Positions 25,073 through 37,285 of a stretch of DNA of 64,000 nucleotides are shown here, one piece after another. The position numbers were made by a program, and so were the translations under genes. Source of the stretch: Candidatus Enterococcus ferrettii (lineage in GTDB: Bacteria; Bacillota; Bacilli; Lactobacillales; Enterococcaceae); assembly GCF_017377655.1 (NCBI RefSeq), contig NZ_JAFREL010000066.1, positions 1-64,000 of the forward strand. Reading direction: 5' to 3'. The notes beneath the pieces are model-generated. The model saw only the letters and a list, made by a program, of their open reading frames with translations. It was not told where the DNA came from and ran no database searches. How positions within the stretch are numbered: the first letter of the stretch is position 1; each line of letters begins with the position of its first letter.

Positions 25073-26230
25073 TTAGGAGATTCGATAACGTTTCATTCGC
25101 CAGTAAACCAACCAGTCAAATATCCCTTTTGCTAGAAGAAAAATGATCAGCACCCCAATCAAGTTCATTAGTACTGAGCCAAATAGAAAGCCTTCCTTCA
25201 GCTGAATCAGCTGCAATATTTTTAACGAGCCATAGTTGTTAATCGGAAATAATTGTAAGATCTTCGCTGGGACCCCTTCTTTAAAAACTCGTAGTAAAAG
25301 CTCTGGGGCAAAAAATGTACCTAATGAAATAGCTAAGGAACTAAATGGTGATTTGGTCATGCTTGAAACATAGCAGGTCATTGCCACAATAGCTGAAACA
25401 CTGACAATCTGAACGCCTCTAGTCAAAAAGAACACTTGCAGAAGATTAATAAACCAAGGAAAATCATACAATCGCCACATTAAGTTAGCTTGAACACTTA
25501 CATTCCAGCCGCTGAACCCAAAAATAATTTGGAAAAGAATAATCGTCATGAGCTGGGCAAATAGAAAAATTCCTATGCTTAAAAGCATTGCCGCAGCCAG
25601 TTTACTTACTGTTGATTTGGAACGACCGTATTTAGTTGACAGCAGCAGCCCTATATTCCCTCCTGATACCTCACTAGAGAAAATTGTCGAGCACAGGAAG
25701 ATAATCAAAAGTGACGTTAGGATAAATATTCGATCTAAGGCATCCATTAGAATGGACCAGCTTGGAAAATTTCCGGTTTGAAGATAGCCGTTTTCTGGCT
25801 GATTGAATCCGACCTGATCTAAGGTTTTGATGCGTGACTGTTTGATCGGAAAAACTTTTCCTTCTTGTGCAGCGTCGTAAATCTGAGTGAATAAGTCCCC
25901 AGAATTTTTAGTAAAAGTAGTAATCGTGTAGTAAGAATACATATCGAAAAAATCTGAATTTGGATTTTTTGCTCGTTCTTCACTGTAATCAACCAGCGTA
26001 TCGTGGATTTTTTGCCTGGTTAGATCCCCTTCGTACTTAGCGGTGATAGCATTATTTTTATGAACAGCTGCGCTGCGTGAGATGTCTCCTTCAAGCCTAC
26101 TATGCATCCGTGAATTCACTAAATAAATCTGAAAAATCCCGCCTAAGACAATCAAAAATACCACGAATGCTCCCAAAATTGCCTTATTCAGCAATACCTT
26201 TTGAATTTCATATTTAATTAATTGCAGCAT
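25073..26230 (-). CDS. ABC-2 type transporter permease
   Basis: A 385-residue membrane protein. One N-terminal helix (about 16-38) is followed by an extracellular segment of roughly 125 residues and then five helices, the NatB/YhgE-like ABC-2 layout. It follows the ATPase gene by 4 bp and is the last gene of the operon headed by an ECF sigma factor. The transporter may export or protect against a cell-envelope-active compound; the sequence does not show the substrate. Confidence 0.8.
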   Translation of the reverse strand: MLQLIKYEIQKVLLNKAILGAFVVFLIVLGGIFQIYLVNSRMHSRLEGDISRSAAVHKNNAITAKYEGDLTRQKIHDTLVDYSEERAKNPNSDFFDMYSYYTITTFTKNSGDLFTQIYDAAQEGKVFPIKQSRIKTLDQVGFNQPENGYLQTGNFPSWSILMDALDRIFILTSLLIIFLCSTIFSSEVSGGNIGLLLSTKYGRSKSTVSKLAAAMLLSIGIFLFAQLMTIILFQIIFGFSGWNVSVQANLMWRLYDFPWFINLLQVFFLTRGVQIVSVSAIVAMTCYVSSMTKSPFSSLAISLGTFFAPELLLRVFKEGVPAKILQLFPINNYGSLKILQLIQLKEGFLFGSVLMNLIGVLIIFLLAKGIFDWLVYWRMKRYRIS

Positions 26231-26234
26231 CGAA

Positions 26235-27101
26235 TCAAACCTCCTCCCTAAAATAATATAAATACAGATCTTCTAAAGTTGGTAAAACCTGTCTTGCCTG
26301 CTTGTTTGGAGACGTTTCACTTATAATTCTTAGTATGGTACCACGATCCGTGTTTTTTTGATTGCTGATGGTGTAGGTCATCTCGTAACCTATTACTTCA
26401 CTTTCTCTTACTTCAACTTCCCAGACAAAATGTTCAACTTCTTGAATCAAGCGCTGCGCCGTACCGCGATTTTTTAACTTTCCTTTTTTCAAGACCAACA
26501 ATTCATCCGCGATATATTCCACATCAGAAACGATGTGAGTGGATAAAATCACAATTTTTTCTTGGGAAAACGAAGAAATTAGATTCCGAAAACGTACTCG
26601 TTCCTTGGGATCCAAACCGCTGGTAGGCTCATCTAAGATTAAAACCTCAGGATCATTCAGCAACGCTTGAGCGATTCCCAAGCGTTGCTTCATCCCTCCG
26701 GAAAACTTCTTAATTCGTTTGTTTTTTACTTCTCCCAACCCAACCTTGTCCAACAATTCTTTACTTTTGTGTTTAGCAACTGTAGGATTAAGACCCTTCA
26801 AAGCTGCAATATACAGCATAAATTTCATGGCTGTAAATTCGGGATAATAACTAAAATCCTGCGGCAAAAAACCTAAAATAGTGCGAAATTCTTGGCTGTT
26901 AGCATCCGTATTTTTTCGATTGTACATGACTTCTCCCTCATCGGCATTAATCAATCCACAAATAATACGGAATAAAGTTGTCTTCCCTGAGCCGTTGGAG
27001 CCGAGTAGTCCATACACACCCGGAGTCAAACTGAAGGAAACATTGTCCAGAACGACGGTTCCTTCATATTTTTTAGTAATATTCATTAATTCCAGCTTCA
27101 T
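26235..27101 (-). CDS. ABC transporter ATP-binding protein
   Basis: A 288-residue ATPase with Walker A GSNGSGKTT (about residue 36), signature FSGGMKQRLGIAQALL, Walker B VLILDEPTSGLDPKER and switch His STHIVSDV. The C-terminal extension (about 215-288) is typical of BcrA/NatA-like exporters. It overlaps the upstream membrane-protein gene by 4 bp (ATGA) and precedes the permease by 4 bp, so stoichiometric synthesis is likely. Confidence 0.88.
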   Translation of the reverse strand: MKLELMNITKKYEGTVVLDNVSFSLTPGVYGLLGSNGSGKTTLFRIICGLINADEGEVMYNRKNTDANSQEFRTILGFLPQDFSYYPEFTAMKFMLYIAALKGLNPTVAKHKSKELLDKVGLGEVKNKRIKKFSGGMKQRLGIAQALLNDPEVLILDEPTSGLDPKERVRFRNLISSFSQEKIVILSTHIVSDVEYIADELLVLKKGKLKNRGTAQRLIQEVEHFVWEVEVRESEVIGYEMTYTISNQKNTDRGTILRIISETSPNKQARQVLPTLEDLYLYYFREEV

Positions 27102-27853
27102 GTCATTTCCCTTCCGATTCTTCTTGTACTTTTTAAAATAATCATGGTTACTATCAGACTAGTCGCTAAAAAGCTGATGATCCAGATAGATATATTCGCC
27201 TCATACAAATCAAATTTATTTAAAACTCCCCAAATCACTACAACACTTGCACCAGAAACCAACCACAGTAAGATTCGGAAGCTTTGGGTATTCCAGCTCG
27301 TTAAAACTGACAATACTACGATAGTGCAGCAGTTCATCGGTACCAGCAAATACAACGCGCATTTCCAAAAAGCTAGCATCAGAAAGCCTTGTCCAATCAG
27401 AGAAATCCCAATAATAAAGACCAACTCAAACAAACCAAATAGCAAAAATTTAGCTAACAGCTGCTGATCCAGATTGTATTTTAGGGTCTGCTCCAGCTCC
27501 CATGTACCCTGGGAGAAGCTTTTCAGCAACTCATCTGTAAATAGCAACAAGGAGAACGATACCAATACCGTTAAACCAGCCATCAAAATACTCAAATTAT
27601 GAGAGTCACTATACCCTTCATGTTGGATAACAACTAAAAAGCTTACAATTCCTATGAATAGTGCAATTTGCCTGATCCAGATTGTTGCCGGAATAAAGCG
27701 CAAGGTAATTTCCAACAAACTGAAAAATGACTGACGAGTATACTGTTGCTGCTCCATCAGTTGTTTGCCTTCAGTAATTACTTGTTGTTTGGCTTCATCG
27801 TCAGTCGCAATTTTTTGCTGAAGTACAATTCTCTTTAGTTTTTCTTCATTCAA
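27098..27853 (-). CDS. Membrane protein of the ECF sigma operon (candidate anti-sigma)
   Basis: A 251-residue protein: about 60 mostly polar N-terminal residues, then six hydrophobic helices. It overlaps the sigma-factor gene by 8 bp, the usual position of an anti-sigma factor, and its cytosolic N-terminal part followed by membrane helices fits that role, although no zinc anti-sigma motif (HxxxCxxC) is present. It could instead be part of the ABC transporter, whose genes follow directly. No named family recognised. Confidence 0.65.
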   Translation of the reverse strand: MNEEKLKRIVLQQKIATDDEAKQQVITEGKQLMEQQQYTRQSFFSLLEITLRFIPATIWIRQIALFIGIVSFLVVIQHEGYSDSHNLSILMAGLTVLVSFSLLLFTDELLKSFSQGTWELEQTLKYNLDQQLLAKFLLFGLFELVFIIGISLIGQGFLMLAFWKCALYLLVPMNCCTIVVLSVLTSWNTQSFRILLWLVSGASVVVIWGVLNKFDLYEANISIWIISFLATSLIVTMIILKSTRRIGREMT

Positions 27854-28400
27854 AGTAAAAAGCCTCCTTATCTAGCAGCTTGCTTAACTTTTTAATCCCT
27901 TGGTTAATCCTAGATTGAGCAGTAGGAACACTGATTTCTGTCATCTTGGCAATTTCCTTTACCTTTAAGTCATAATAAAATTTCAAAATAATCGCTTCTC
28001 TTTGAATATCCGGCAGCTGGTTTAAGGCTTGCTGGATTTCATCGGTTTTTTCTTCCTCACTAACCAGCTGAAAGGAGCTTTTTTGCCGCTGATCTGGAAG
28101 GTAGTCTGCTAATTCTGTCGTGTTGAATTTTTTCTTACTATAATAGTTATTGCAGGTATTCACTGCGATCGTAAATAGGTAATTGAAAAATTTCCCAGTG
28201 AACTGATACCTATCGATGTTTTTTATCAGCTTAAGGAAAATATCCTGTGTTAAATCCTCTGCCAGTTTAATCTGTCCGAAACATCTTCTAAAGCAATAGG
28301 AATAAATTGTCTGATAATAACGCTCTACCAAAAACTCCCACGCCTCTGGATCGCCCTTTTTAATCTTAAGAACCAACAAATAATCCTTGATAAGTATCAC
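27846..28400 (-). CDS. ECF-type RNA polymerase sigma factor
   Basis: A 184-residue group IV sigma factor. Region 2 (about 10-80) includes AEDLTQDIFLKLIKNIDRYQFTGKFFNYLFTIAVN; region 4 (about 118-172) includes LPDIQREAIILKFYYDLKVKEIAKMTEISVPTAQSRINQGIKKL. GTG 28400 is the start, after AAAGGAG. It heads an operon with a membrane protein and an ABC transporter, suggesting an envelope-stress or antibiotic response in which the sigma factor transcribes its own operon. The upstream region has a TATAAT at a sigma-A-like place but a poor -35; an ECF promoter could not be fixed. Confidence 0.87.
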   Translation of the reverse strand: MILIKDYLLVLKIKKGDPEAWEFLVERYYQTIYSYCFRRCFGQIKLAEDLTQDIFLKLIKNIDRYQFTGKFFNYLFTIAVNTCNNYYSKKKFNTTELADYLPDQRQKSSFQLVSEEEKTDEIQQALNQLPDIQREAIILKFYYDLKVKEIAKMTEISVPTAQSRINQGIKKLSKLLDKEAFYFE

Positions 28401-28649
28401 CCCTCTCCTTTAATTCCTCATTATATAGTAACAAACCCGCTGCCAAAATCCTTCTTTTTTCTGGTTCGAAAACCTTTCCTCCTTCCCTACTCTCTACTAA
28501 TGAACCAATGACCTTCAAAAATCATTTAAACGAGGGAAACTTTTTTTGTCAATTAGGTAAAAAAATGAACCATTTAGGAAATCTTGCTCCTTTTTTGACT
28601 TAAGGAGGCTAAACTTTAATCAGAAACTATATTTAAGGAGGAAACAAAA

Positions 28650-29003
28650 ATGAACGCTTTTATCTCTACTATTGTCAATTTGACCATCCTAATCGCCTTA
28701 GTTTATTGGAACCAGAAAGTAGAAACAACTGGATCCAAGGAAGAGAAATGGGTTCACGATAAATCTATTGTGGGAACCGCAAAACTACTTATCTTTTTTG
28801 CCCTTGTGGGGTTAGGATTTGATATCTTAAAAATTCTTTGCCATTTTTTGGGGCTTATCACAGAAGCTCCTGCCCTAGCTCCCAACTTGACTGTGAGCTT
28901 GATTGCTGTTGCCGTAATCTACTTCTTTCTATCTGATTATTATAAAAAACCCGAGTCTGAACAGAAAAAACTACGAAAATTGATATATTTTTTGGGAGAA
29001 TAA
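28650..29003 (+). CDS. Small membrane protein, function unknown
   Basis: A 117-residue protein with three hydrophobic helices (about 5-20, 44-65 and 80-96) and a Lys/Glu-rich cytosolic tail PESEQKKLRKLIY. AGGAGG lies upstream of the ATG. It is divergent from the ECF sigma operon across a 249-bp region and could be under the same control. No family recognised. Confidence 0.65.
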   Translation: MNAFISTIVNLTILIALVYWNQKVETTGSKEEKWVHDKSIVGTAKLLIFFALVGLGFDILKILCHFLGLITEAPALAPNLTVSLIAVAVIYFFLSDYYKKPESEQKKLRKLIYFLGE

Positions 29004-29165
29004 GCCCTCGTAATAACTAGTAAGCTAACCAATTTTTACTAATATAGCAGTGCCTAGTTATGTAAGAGTTGAATGATAAAACTCTCATCATAATATCCTT
29101 TAAATGTAGGTTAGAATGTGCTAATATTTGCTGTAATTTCAAAGGAAGAAAAGAGGCAAAAGCGT

Positions 29166-29540
29166 ATGATGGACTGGATTCTACTGTTTGTAACCAGCGT
29201 TTTCTGGTGGGTTATTTTCCCATTTAGCTTTGACATCGCCAAGTCAAATAATCGTTATCGGTGTCATTCAGTGCTAGGATTCCGTTCAACGTTAGCTGTA
29301 AGCAGCTGGAAACGTTGGAAATTAGCTCAAACTCGTGCAAAAAAATTTAGCTGGCTGGCTGGGATAATTCAGTTTGTCATTGCGGTTCCTATTCTTGCCT
29401 CCAATCGGATCAGCGAAGAAACTGGAGCAATCATGATTGCCGGTTTGCTGTTCCTACTATTAGCAGCGCAGTTTATTTATGTACAACGTTGCTTGAAGAA
29501 AGCTTGCTACTCCAATCAAAACACGTTAAATAAAGCGTAA
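29166..29540 (+). CDS. SdpI-family-like membrane protein
   Basis: A 124-residue protein with a hydrophobic helix at each end of the first third and two C-terminal helices. The middle NNRYRCHSVLGFRSTLAVSSWKRWKLAQTRA resembles the GyRTxxAxxxxxxWxxAn motif of the SdpI/PF13630 family, which includes immunity proteins against the Bacillus SDP toxin and many uncharacterised membrane proteins. ATG 29166 is chosen since AGAGG precedes it; a GTG at 29118 is in frame but has no ribosome site. Assignment rests on one motif. Confidence 0.6.
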   Translation: MMDWILLFVTSVFWWVIFPFSFDIAKSNNRYRCHSVLGFRSTLAVSSWKRWKLAQTRAKKFSWLAGIIQFVIAVPILASNRISEETGAIMIAGLLFLLLAAQFIYVQRCLKKACYSNQNTLNKA

Positions 29541-29567
29541 CGGAAAATTCGTTACGCTTTTTTTTTA
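29533..29567 (+). terminator. Intrinsic terminator
   Basis: AAGCGTAACG and CGTTACGCTT pair perfectly, then T8. The stem starts within the last codons of the SdpI-like gene. Confidence 0.92.
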
Positions 29568-29593
29568 TTGATTAAACCATTCCAAATTCTAAA

Positions 29594-29637
29594 AAATACC
29601 GTTTCAAATAAGCTTTAATTCACTTAAAACGGTATTT
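29594..29637 (-). terminator. Terminator of the beta-glucoside operon
   Basis: AAATACCGTTT and AAACGGTATTT pair perfectly; on the minus strand TTTTAG follows. It lies 20 bp beyond the stop of the glycosidase gene. Confidence 0.75.
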
Positions 29638-29656
29638 ATTAAGGTCTTGTCTATAT

Positions 29657-33012
<3,356 letters not shown>

Positions 33013-33072
33013 GTTTTCCCTTTCATCCATGTAATTATCCTCACTTTCATTTTAGTATGGGCAAAAAATTAT

Positions 33073-33118
33073 AAAAAAAACACCTAAACAAAACTACAGA
33101 ATGTAGTTTGTTTAGGTG
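33073..33118 (-). terminator. Conditional terminator before the PTS gene
   Basis: On the minus strand CACCTAAACAAACTACA and its complement (with one bulged base) form a long hairpin followed by eight T. It overlaps the end of the RNA antiterminator target at 33115, so folding of one excludes the other. Confidence 0.9.
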
Positions 33119-33140
33119 TAGCCTACTTAAAGTAACTCCC
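33115..33140 (-). promoter_or_regulatory. Ribonucleic antiterminator (RAT) target
   Basis: The minus strand reads GGGAGTTACT TTA AGTAGGCTACACC, matching the BglG/LicT target pattern (GG...GTTACT, loop, AGGC...ACC) with a TACT/AGTA stem. Its last four bases are the first of the terminator stem, the classical mutually exclusive arrangement. It begins immediately after the stop of the antiterminator gene. Confidence 0.85.
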
Positions 33141-33142
33141 TA

Positions 33143-33988
33143 TTATGATGACAATTTGAAAAGATGTATAAGCAAAAACAGCTTTTCTGCTTCACTCAAC
33201 TCGCCATATTTTTTTCGAAGGATCATTAGTATCTTCTCTAATATATTCATTATCCTATCATCATTTTCTAAGCTTGTAAAGATACTTTGATAAATTTCTA
33301 GATTAATCGTATCATACCCTTCACCGCTAAACTTGTTATTTGATCTCAAACGATTCAATAGGAATTCTAAATGTGTGACGAATCTTGAATAGTCAATATC
33401 CTTTTTATTCATATTAAAATTCCCTGAAAACTCTAATACCCGAAGGATCTCATTGATAGTTTGAGTATTTTCTAAAGTATCAGGCATTGTGTTTTTTTGG
33501 ATACCATTAATTATGTGCAATGAAATAGCTACAACTTCGCTCGATGGAATTTCAATTTTAAATTGCTGACAGTAATCTTTGTAAATTTGTTTCGAAATTT
33601 CGTAGGTTTCTGGATAGACTCTTTTTACAATCCATCTTAATGGATGCTCTTCCTCTAAATAGCTACCTTCCTGTAATAAATTATTGAGATGTTCAACTAA
33701 AGAAACAAACAATGATGAATACACTGTGATTTTTAACTGTTCCTCAATTTCTTCAAGAGCCCTTTCTACAAAAACTAATACATCTAAATTTGCTAACTCC
33801 AAAACCTCAGCATCAAATTTTTTTATAGAATCCTCTCGAGAATAATAAATCTTTTTAATTTTTGTTTCATCAACTATATCTCCAAATTTTTTTGAAAAAC
33901 CTATACCTGTACCAACAACTATAGCTTCATCCCCATTTTCATTTATAGCCAAAACAATATTATTGTTATAAGACTGTTTAATTTTCAT
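33143..33988 (-). CDS. BglG/LicT-family transcriptional antiterminator
   Basis: A 281-residue regulator. The N-terminal RNA-binding domain (1-55) is MKIKQSYNNNIVLAINENGDE followed by VVGTGIGFSKKFGD, closely matching the family. Two PTS regulation domains follow with the expected histidines: SLVEHLNNLL and EEHPLRWIVKRVYPET in the first, AISLHIINGI and FVTHLEFLLNRL in the second. Unphosphorylated or HPr-phosphorylated forms bind the RAT at 33115 and prevent termination, allowing expression of the PTS and glycosidase genes. GGAGGAG precedes the ATG. No second RAT was found upstream of its own gene. Confidence 0.92.
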   Translation of the reverse strand: MKIKQSYNNNIVLAINENGDEAIVVGTGIGFSKKFGDIVDETKIKKIYYSREDSIKKFDAEVLELANLDVLVFVERALEEIEEQLKITVYSSLFVSLVEHLNNLLQEGSYLEEEHPLRWIVKRVYPETYEISKQIYKDYCQQFKIEIPSSEVVAISLHIINGIQKNTMPDTLENTQTINEILRVLEFSGNFNMNKKDIDYSRFVTHLEFLLNRLRSNNKFSGEGYDTINLEIYQSIFTSLENDDRIMNILEKILMILRKKYGELSEAEKLFLLIHLFKLSS

Positions 33989-34514
33989 TTGGCTCCTCCA
34001 TTTGCAAATATAGTCTCATTGCTTTTTATAAATATAAACATTTTTAGTCGTTAATTCAATCCCTTCATCTTAAAAAAACAAGCATGTCAAATTTTTATGA
34101 ACGTTCTGATGTATTGAAATTCACGTATTTTCTAGACAAACACTAAGTTGCTCGCTGTTTTAAAAAGACTATGATTGAGGATTACGCAGTATAATGATCT
34201 GAAATAATTCAATCAGTAAGCACGAGTCACAACTGCCTGGAGAAATCTTACGCTGGGTATGTGTAACAAAGTGAGTGGATAGTTATTTAAAATTGAAGAA
34301 TTATTGACTAGCCTTTTGCTTTAGCTAATTTAGGCAGACTGACTTGTTTACTGTTTTTTTCAATACTTTCAGCTACTCAAGTTTCACTTATTGCAATTTA
34401 GGCTAGTCTATCATCCCATAAAACGTGAGTATTACTAAAACAATGATAGCCTTGGTGAGAATTTTATATACTTATACACCTGGAAAAAGCCAAAAGATTC
34501 TCTTATCCTTTAGC
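33989..34514. other. Intergenic region, no gene seen
   Basis: About 525 bp. The right place for the antiterminator promoter holds TTGACA on the minus strand near 34089 but no matching -10. GACTAGCC (34306-34313) and GGCTAGTC (34401-34408) form an inverted pair 90 bp apart without further structure. No frame with a start and ribosome site was found. Confidence 0.5.
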
Positions 34515-35255
34515 TTACTGCTTTAACAATTCCTGCAACATTTTCTTTTTCCTACGAGTGAAGAAACAGCTTAGCTCATCCTCGAAGAAAATTGTGTTCG
34601 TTTTATAGTCTACTTGTTTGATCTGCTTCGTGTTCACTAAATAAGAACGGTGAACGCGCAAAAATCCTTCCCCCAGCTCCTCTTCCAAATCCTGCAAATT
34701 TCCAAAGAAGTCCAACTGCTGATTCTTGGCATACAAAAGAACCTTGTGGTTGTGAGGCGAGGTTTCAATGAAGTAAATCTCGTCAATTGCTACATAGAAA
34801 ACTTCATTACTCATTTTAATCGGAAAGTATCGTCGCGTTTCCTTTTGCTCCAAAAATAACCGTTCCTGCACACTATCTAAACATTCTTGCACCCGTTTTT
34901 GAATATTGGCAAGGTCTCCTTTGATAATGAAGTCCATGGCTTCTAAACGGTATTTGAAAGTCTCGGCCAATAGTTCACTGTGATCGGTAATAAAAATGAT
35001 AAAACCGCGAGGATCAACTTTACGGATGGCTTTACCTAGATCAAATCCATTCATTTGCTCATCTTTTAGATCCACATCTAGAAAATAAGCATTTCGAGTC
35101 TTCTCGTTCGCTAGTGCATCTAAGACCTTCTGCGGTTTGATCGTCGCTAAAGCGACCTTCATATCATAGGCTTGGATCATTACATAGCTTTCGATTGTTT
35201 TTTGAATTTCCTGCTGAAAAGCTACGTTGTCTTCACAAATATAGATAGTTAGCAT
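34515..35255 (-). CDS. LytTR response regulator (AgrA/FsrA-like)
   Basis: A 246-residue regulator. The receiver part (1-125) begins MLTIYICEDNVAFQQEI and has the phospho-acceptor in AYFLDVDLKDEQMNGFDLG; the C-terminal LytTR DNA-binding domain (about 142-246) includes FIETSPHNHKVLLYAKNQ and GFLRVHRSYLVNTKQIKQVD. This is the AgrA/FsrA/ComE layout used in peptide quorum sensing. TAGGAG precedes the ATG, 8 bp after the kinase stop. Target genes are unknown. Confidence 0.9.
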   Translation of the reverse strand: MLTIYICEDNVAFQQEIQKTIESYVMIQAYDMKVALATIKPQKVLDALANEKTRNAYFLDVDLKDEQMNGFDLGKAIRKVDPRGFIIFITDHSELLAETFKYRLEAMDFIIKGDLANIQKRVQECLDSVQERLFLEQKETRRYFPIKMSNEVFYVAIDEIYFIETSPHNHKVLLYAKNQQLDFFGNLQDLEEELGEGFLRVHRSYLVNTKQIKQVDYKTNTIFFEDELSCFFTRRKKKMLQELLKQ

Positions 35256-35263
35256 AGAATCTC

Positions 35264-36625
35264 CTAATTTTTGATCGTCAAAATTTGAACAAACTCATTG
35301 TCTTTCGCAACGGTTTGTTTGTATACATGCTGATATTTGGATAAAATTCGTTGATAACTGAACAAACCTAACCCGCGATTATTTCCCTTTGTGGAAAAAC
35401 CTTCCTGCCAAATCTGGTGTATCTCGGGTTTTTTCCGCGTTGGATTTTTGATAATCACTGTTAGATCTTCGGCTTCATTGCTTAAAACCACATCCAGCTT
35501 AGCCGTTTGTACTTGAAGCTGCTGGACCTCTTCTATCGCATTATCCAGCAAGATACCCAAACATCGAACAAAATCATTCAAATCCATATTGATGTTCTTG
35601 ATCGGTTCACTTACTTCCAAATTGCATTGAATTCCTTGCTGCTCCATAGCTGCCAACTTGGTCAGCACCATACTTTTGACAGCAGATACTTGAATATTGC
35701 TTAAATGAGTGGTCTCCTTGATCTTCTTGGCAACATTCTCATCTAGCTGTCCTAACGTTTGGCTCAAATATGCTTTGATTTCTTCAGTTTTCCCCTCTTC
35801 TGATTGCAAATACAACCCCGACAAAATATTTTTGTAGTCATGCTGCAGGGTTCGCATGTCCCGCTGAATCGATTCCAAGCTTTTCACATAACCTTCCTGC
35901 TGCAAAAGAGTCGCCTCCTGCTCGGCAATCCGCAGCTGAGCATTTTTGTAAAAGGCACAAAAAATCAACAAGAAACAAACTAAAATAAAGATGAAAAGAT
36001 TATGGGCGAAAGGATATTCTTTCGTGAACTCAGGAGCTAATAATTCAATGATTGAATCTAAATAAACGAGAAACAAGAAGCTGACAGTCGAGAGGATAGC
36101 TCTTTTTCGAGTTTCGAATAGCGAATCTATAAAAGGAGAGACGTTAACCGAATGAATAAGCTTGATGAATAGAAGATAAAGGATCGGCATGACGATATCA
36201 TCATTTAGAAAACCAGCCCACGGGAAAGTTAGTCCCAACTGTTCGATGATTCGACCAACAAATAGGATGCTAAACCCATCAAACACGCCAAAAACTGTTT
36301 CTACGACAAAATACGCAGAAATTCCTCGCAGCGTTATCCCACGATTCAGAAATAAATAGAAAACAATCTCACCTATTAGCATAATCACGGTAGTAATAGT
36401 AGAGGAACGCTCCGTCATCCAACCATCCGCTCCAATCTCCGTAAAGAAGGAGATTGGAAAAACGATCAGACAAATATAGAGAAAGAGACAAAGCATCGTT
36501 TGTTTACGAGTAAGCTTTCTACCAGTAAAAAAAGTAAATAATTCGATCGTAAACCACTTAAGAAAGAAAAGGGTGAGACTATTTAAAAGAAAAAACTCCA
36601 TCACTCGACTAAAAGACATGAACAT
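35264..36625 (-). CDS. Sensor kinase of the AgrC/FsrC type
   Basis: A 453-residue kinase. About six to seven hydrophobic helices fill residues 5-235; a coiled coil (INxxQLRIAEQEATLLQQEG region) leads to the H-box MRTLQHDYKNILSGLY with His near residue 265, and the GHKL ATPase shows LDNAIEEV (N-box) and NRGLGLFSYQRILSKY (G-box). The multi-helix sensor and HDYKN box are typical of peptide-pheromone receptors. Length is close to FsrC and AgrC. No AgrB/FsrB-like processing gene or AgrD-like propeptide was seen beside it; a 113-codon membrane-protein gene precedes it instead. Confidence 0.87.
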   Translation of the reverse strand: MFMSFSRVMEFFLLNSLTLFFLKWFTIELFTFFTGRKLTRKQTMLCLFLYICLIVFPISFFTEIGADGWMTERSSTITTVIMLIGEIVFYLFLNRGITLRGISAYFVVETVFGVFDGFSILFVGRIIEQLGLTFPWAGFLNDDIVMPILYLLFIKLIHSVNVSPFIDSLFETRKRAILSTVSFLFLVYLDSIIELLAPEFTKEYPFAHNLFIFILVCFLLIFCAFYKNAQLRIAEQEATLLQQEGYVKSLESIQRDMRTLQHDYKNILSGLYLQSEEGKTEEIKAYLSQTLGQLDENVAKKIKETTHLSNIQVSAVKSMVLTKLAAMEQQGIQCNLEVSEPIKNINMDLNDFVRCLGILLDNAIEEVQQLQVQTAKLDVVLSNEAEDLTVIIKNPTRKKPEIHQIWQEGFSTKGNNRGLGLFSYQRILSKYQHVYKQTVAKDNEFVQILTIKN

Positions 36626-36690
36626 ATATTGAATCTCCGTTCCCTTTTTAACCCGATTCTATTCTATATCTAATCAAATTACAATCTATT

Positions 36691-37032
36691 TTATCGTATA
36701 TCATGGTCCTTTTTTGCTCTGTCATCGACTTTTTGACGATGATCAAGGATTTCTGATTGTATAATGGCCAATTCCTTTATCGTTTCGGTAAGATCATTTT
36801 GCAGCTTTTCTTGCCGCAGTTGAAATTTTTTTTCCTCCAAAGCCAATTCCCTTTTGAGGTTTCTTTGCAGATATCGATAATACATGAATCCTCCAACTAA
36901 GAAAATGAAAAAGAGGATGACTACTGGTAGGTACCGACTCACAAACTCAGGAGCAAGCATATTAGAAAAAAACAAACAAAAGAAGAGAGCTCCGATTCCT
37001 TTGGATATAATGTAAGTTTTTTTGTCACTCAT
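36691..37032 (-). CDS. Small membrane protein with coiled coil, upstream of the AgrC-like kinase
   Basis: A 113-residue protein with two hydrophobic helices (about 7-25 and 34-53) and a long charged coiled coil (about 55-105, rich in Glu, Lys, Gln and Leu). No family recognised. ATG 37032 follows GGAGG at 8 bp; a longer frame reaches 37065 without a ribosome site. It is on the same strand 65 bp before the kinase gene and may be cotranscribed. It does not resemble AgrB, AgrD or an exported peptide. Confidence 0.65.
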   Translation of the reverse strand: MSDKKTYIISKGIGALFFCLFFSNMLAPEFVSRYLPVVILFFIFLVGGFMYYRYLQRNLKRELALEEKKFQLRQEKLQNDLTETIKELAIIQSEILDHRQKVDDRAKKDHDIR

Positions 37033-37196
37033 CACAGTTCCCTCCTCCCTGACTATTCTACCCAACAGCCAAAAGATAAATACCTTTTTTCCTAAATGGT
37101 CCTTTCTATTGCTTGTTTGGAAGAGACAATTGACGTTTGGTTTGATAAAACGCTAAACTAGAGAGAAACCCCGTCAAATCAAACTGTCAAAAACCT

Positions 37197-37224
37197 TTGA
37201 CAATTAAAATGGGACAATTATAAA
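37197..37224 (+). promoter_or_regulatory. Promoter of the XRE membrane regulator
   Basis: TTGACA (37197-37202), 16-bp spacer, TATAAA (37219-37224), about 60 bp before the ATG at 37286. TTGAC/GTCAA motifs repeat upstream (37173, 37186), possibly an autoregulatory site. Confidence 0.6.
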
Positions 37225-37285
37225 GACCTTTGATCGCGGAAATTTTCTCGATCTTTTAAGCTAAGAATACAAAGGAGCGAAAAAA

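Noticed and set aside
33989..34140. Second RAT upstream of the BglG-type gene
   Set aside because: GGGATTGAATTAACGACT near 34063 lacks the GTTACT...AGGC pairing and no terminator follows.
34306..34408. Inverted pair GACTAGCC / GGCTAGTC possibly marking a small mobile element
   Set aside because: Only 8 bp per arm, no target duplication and no content between the arms that suggests mobility.
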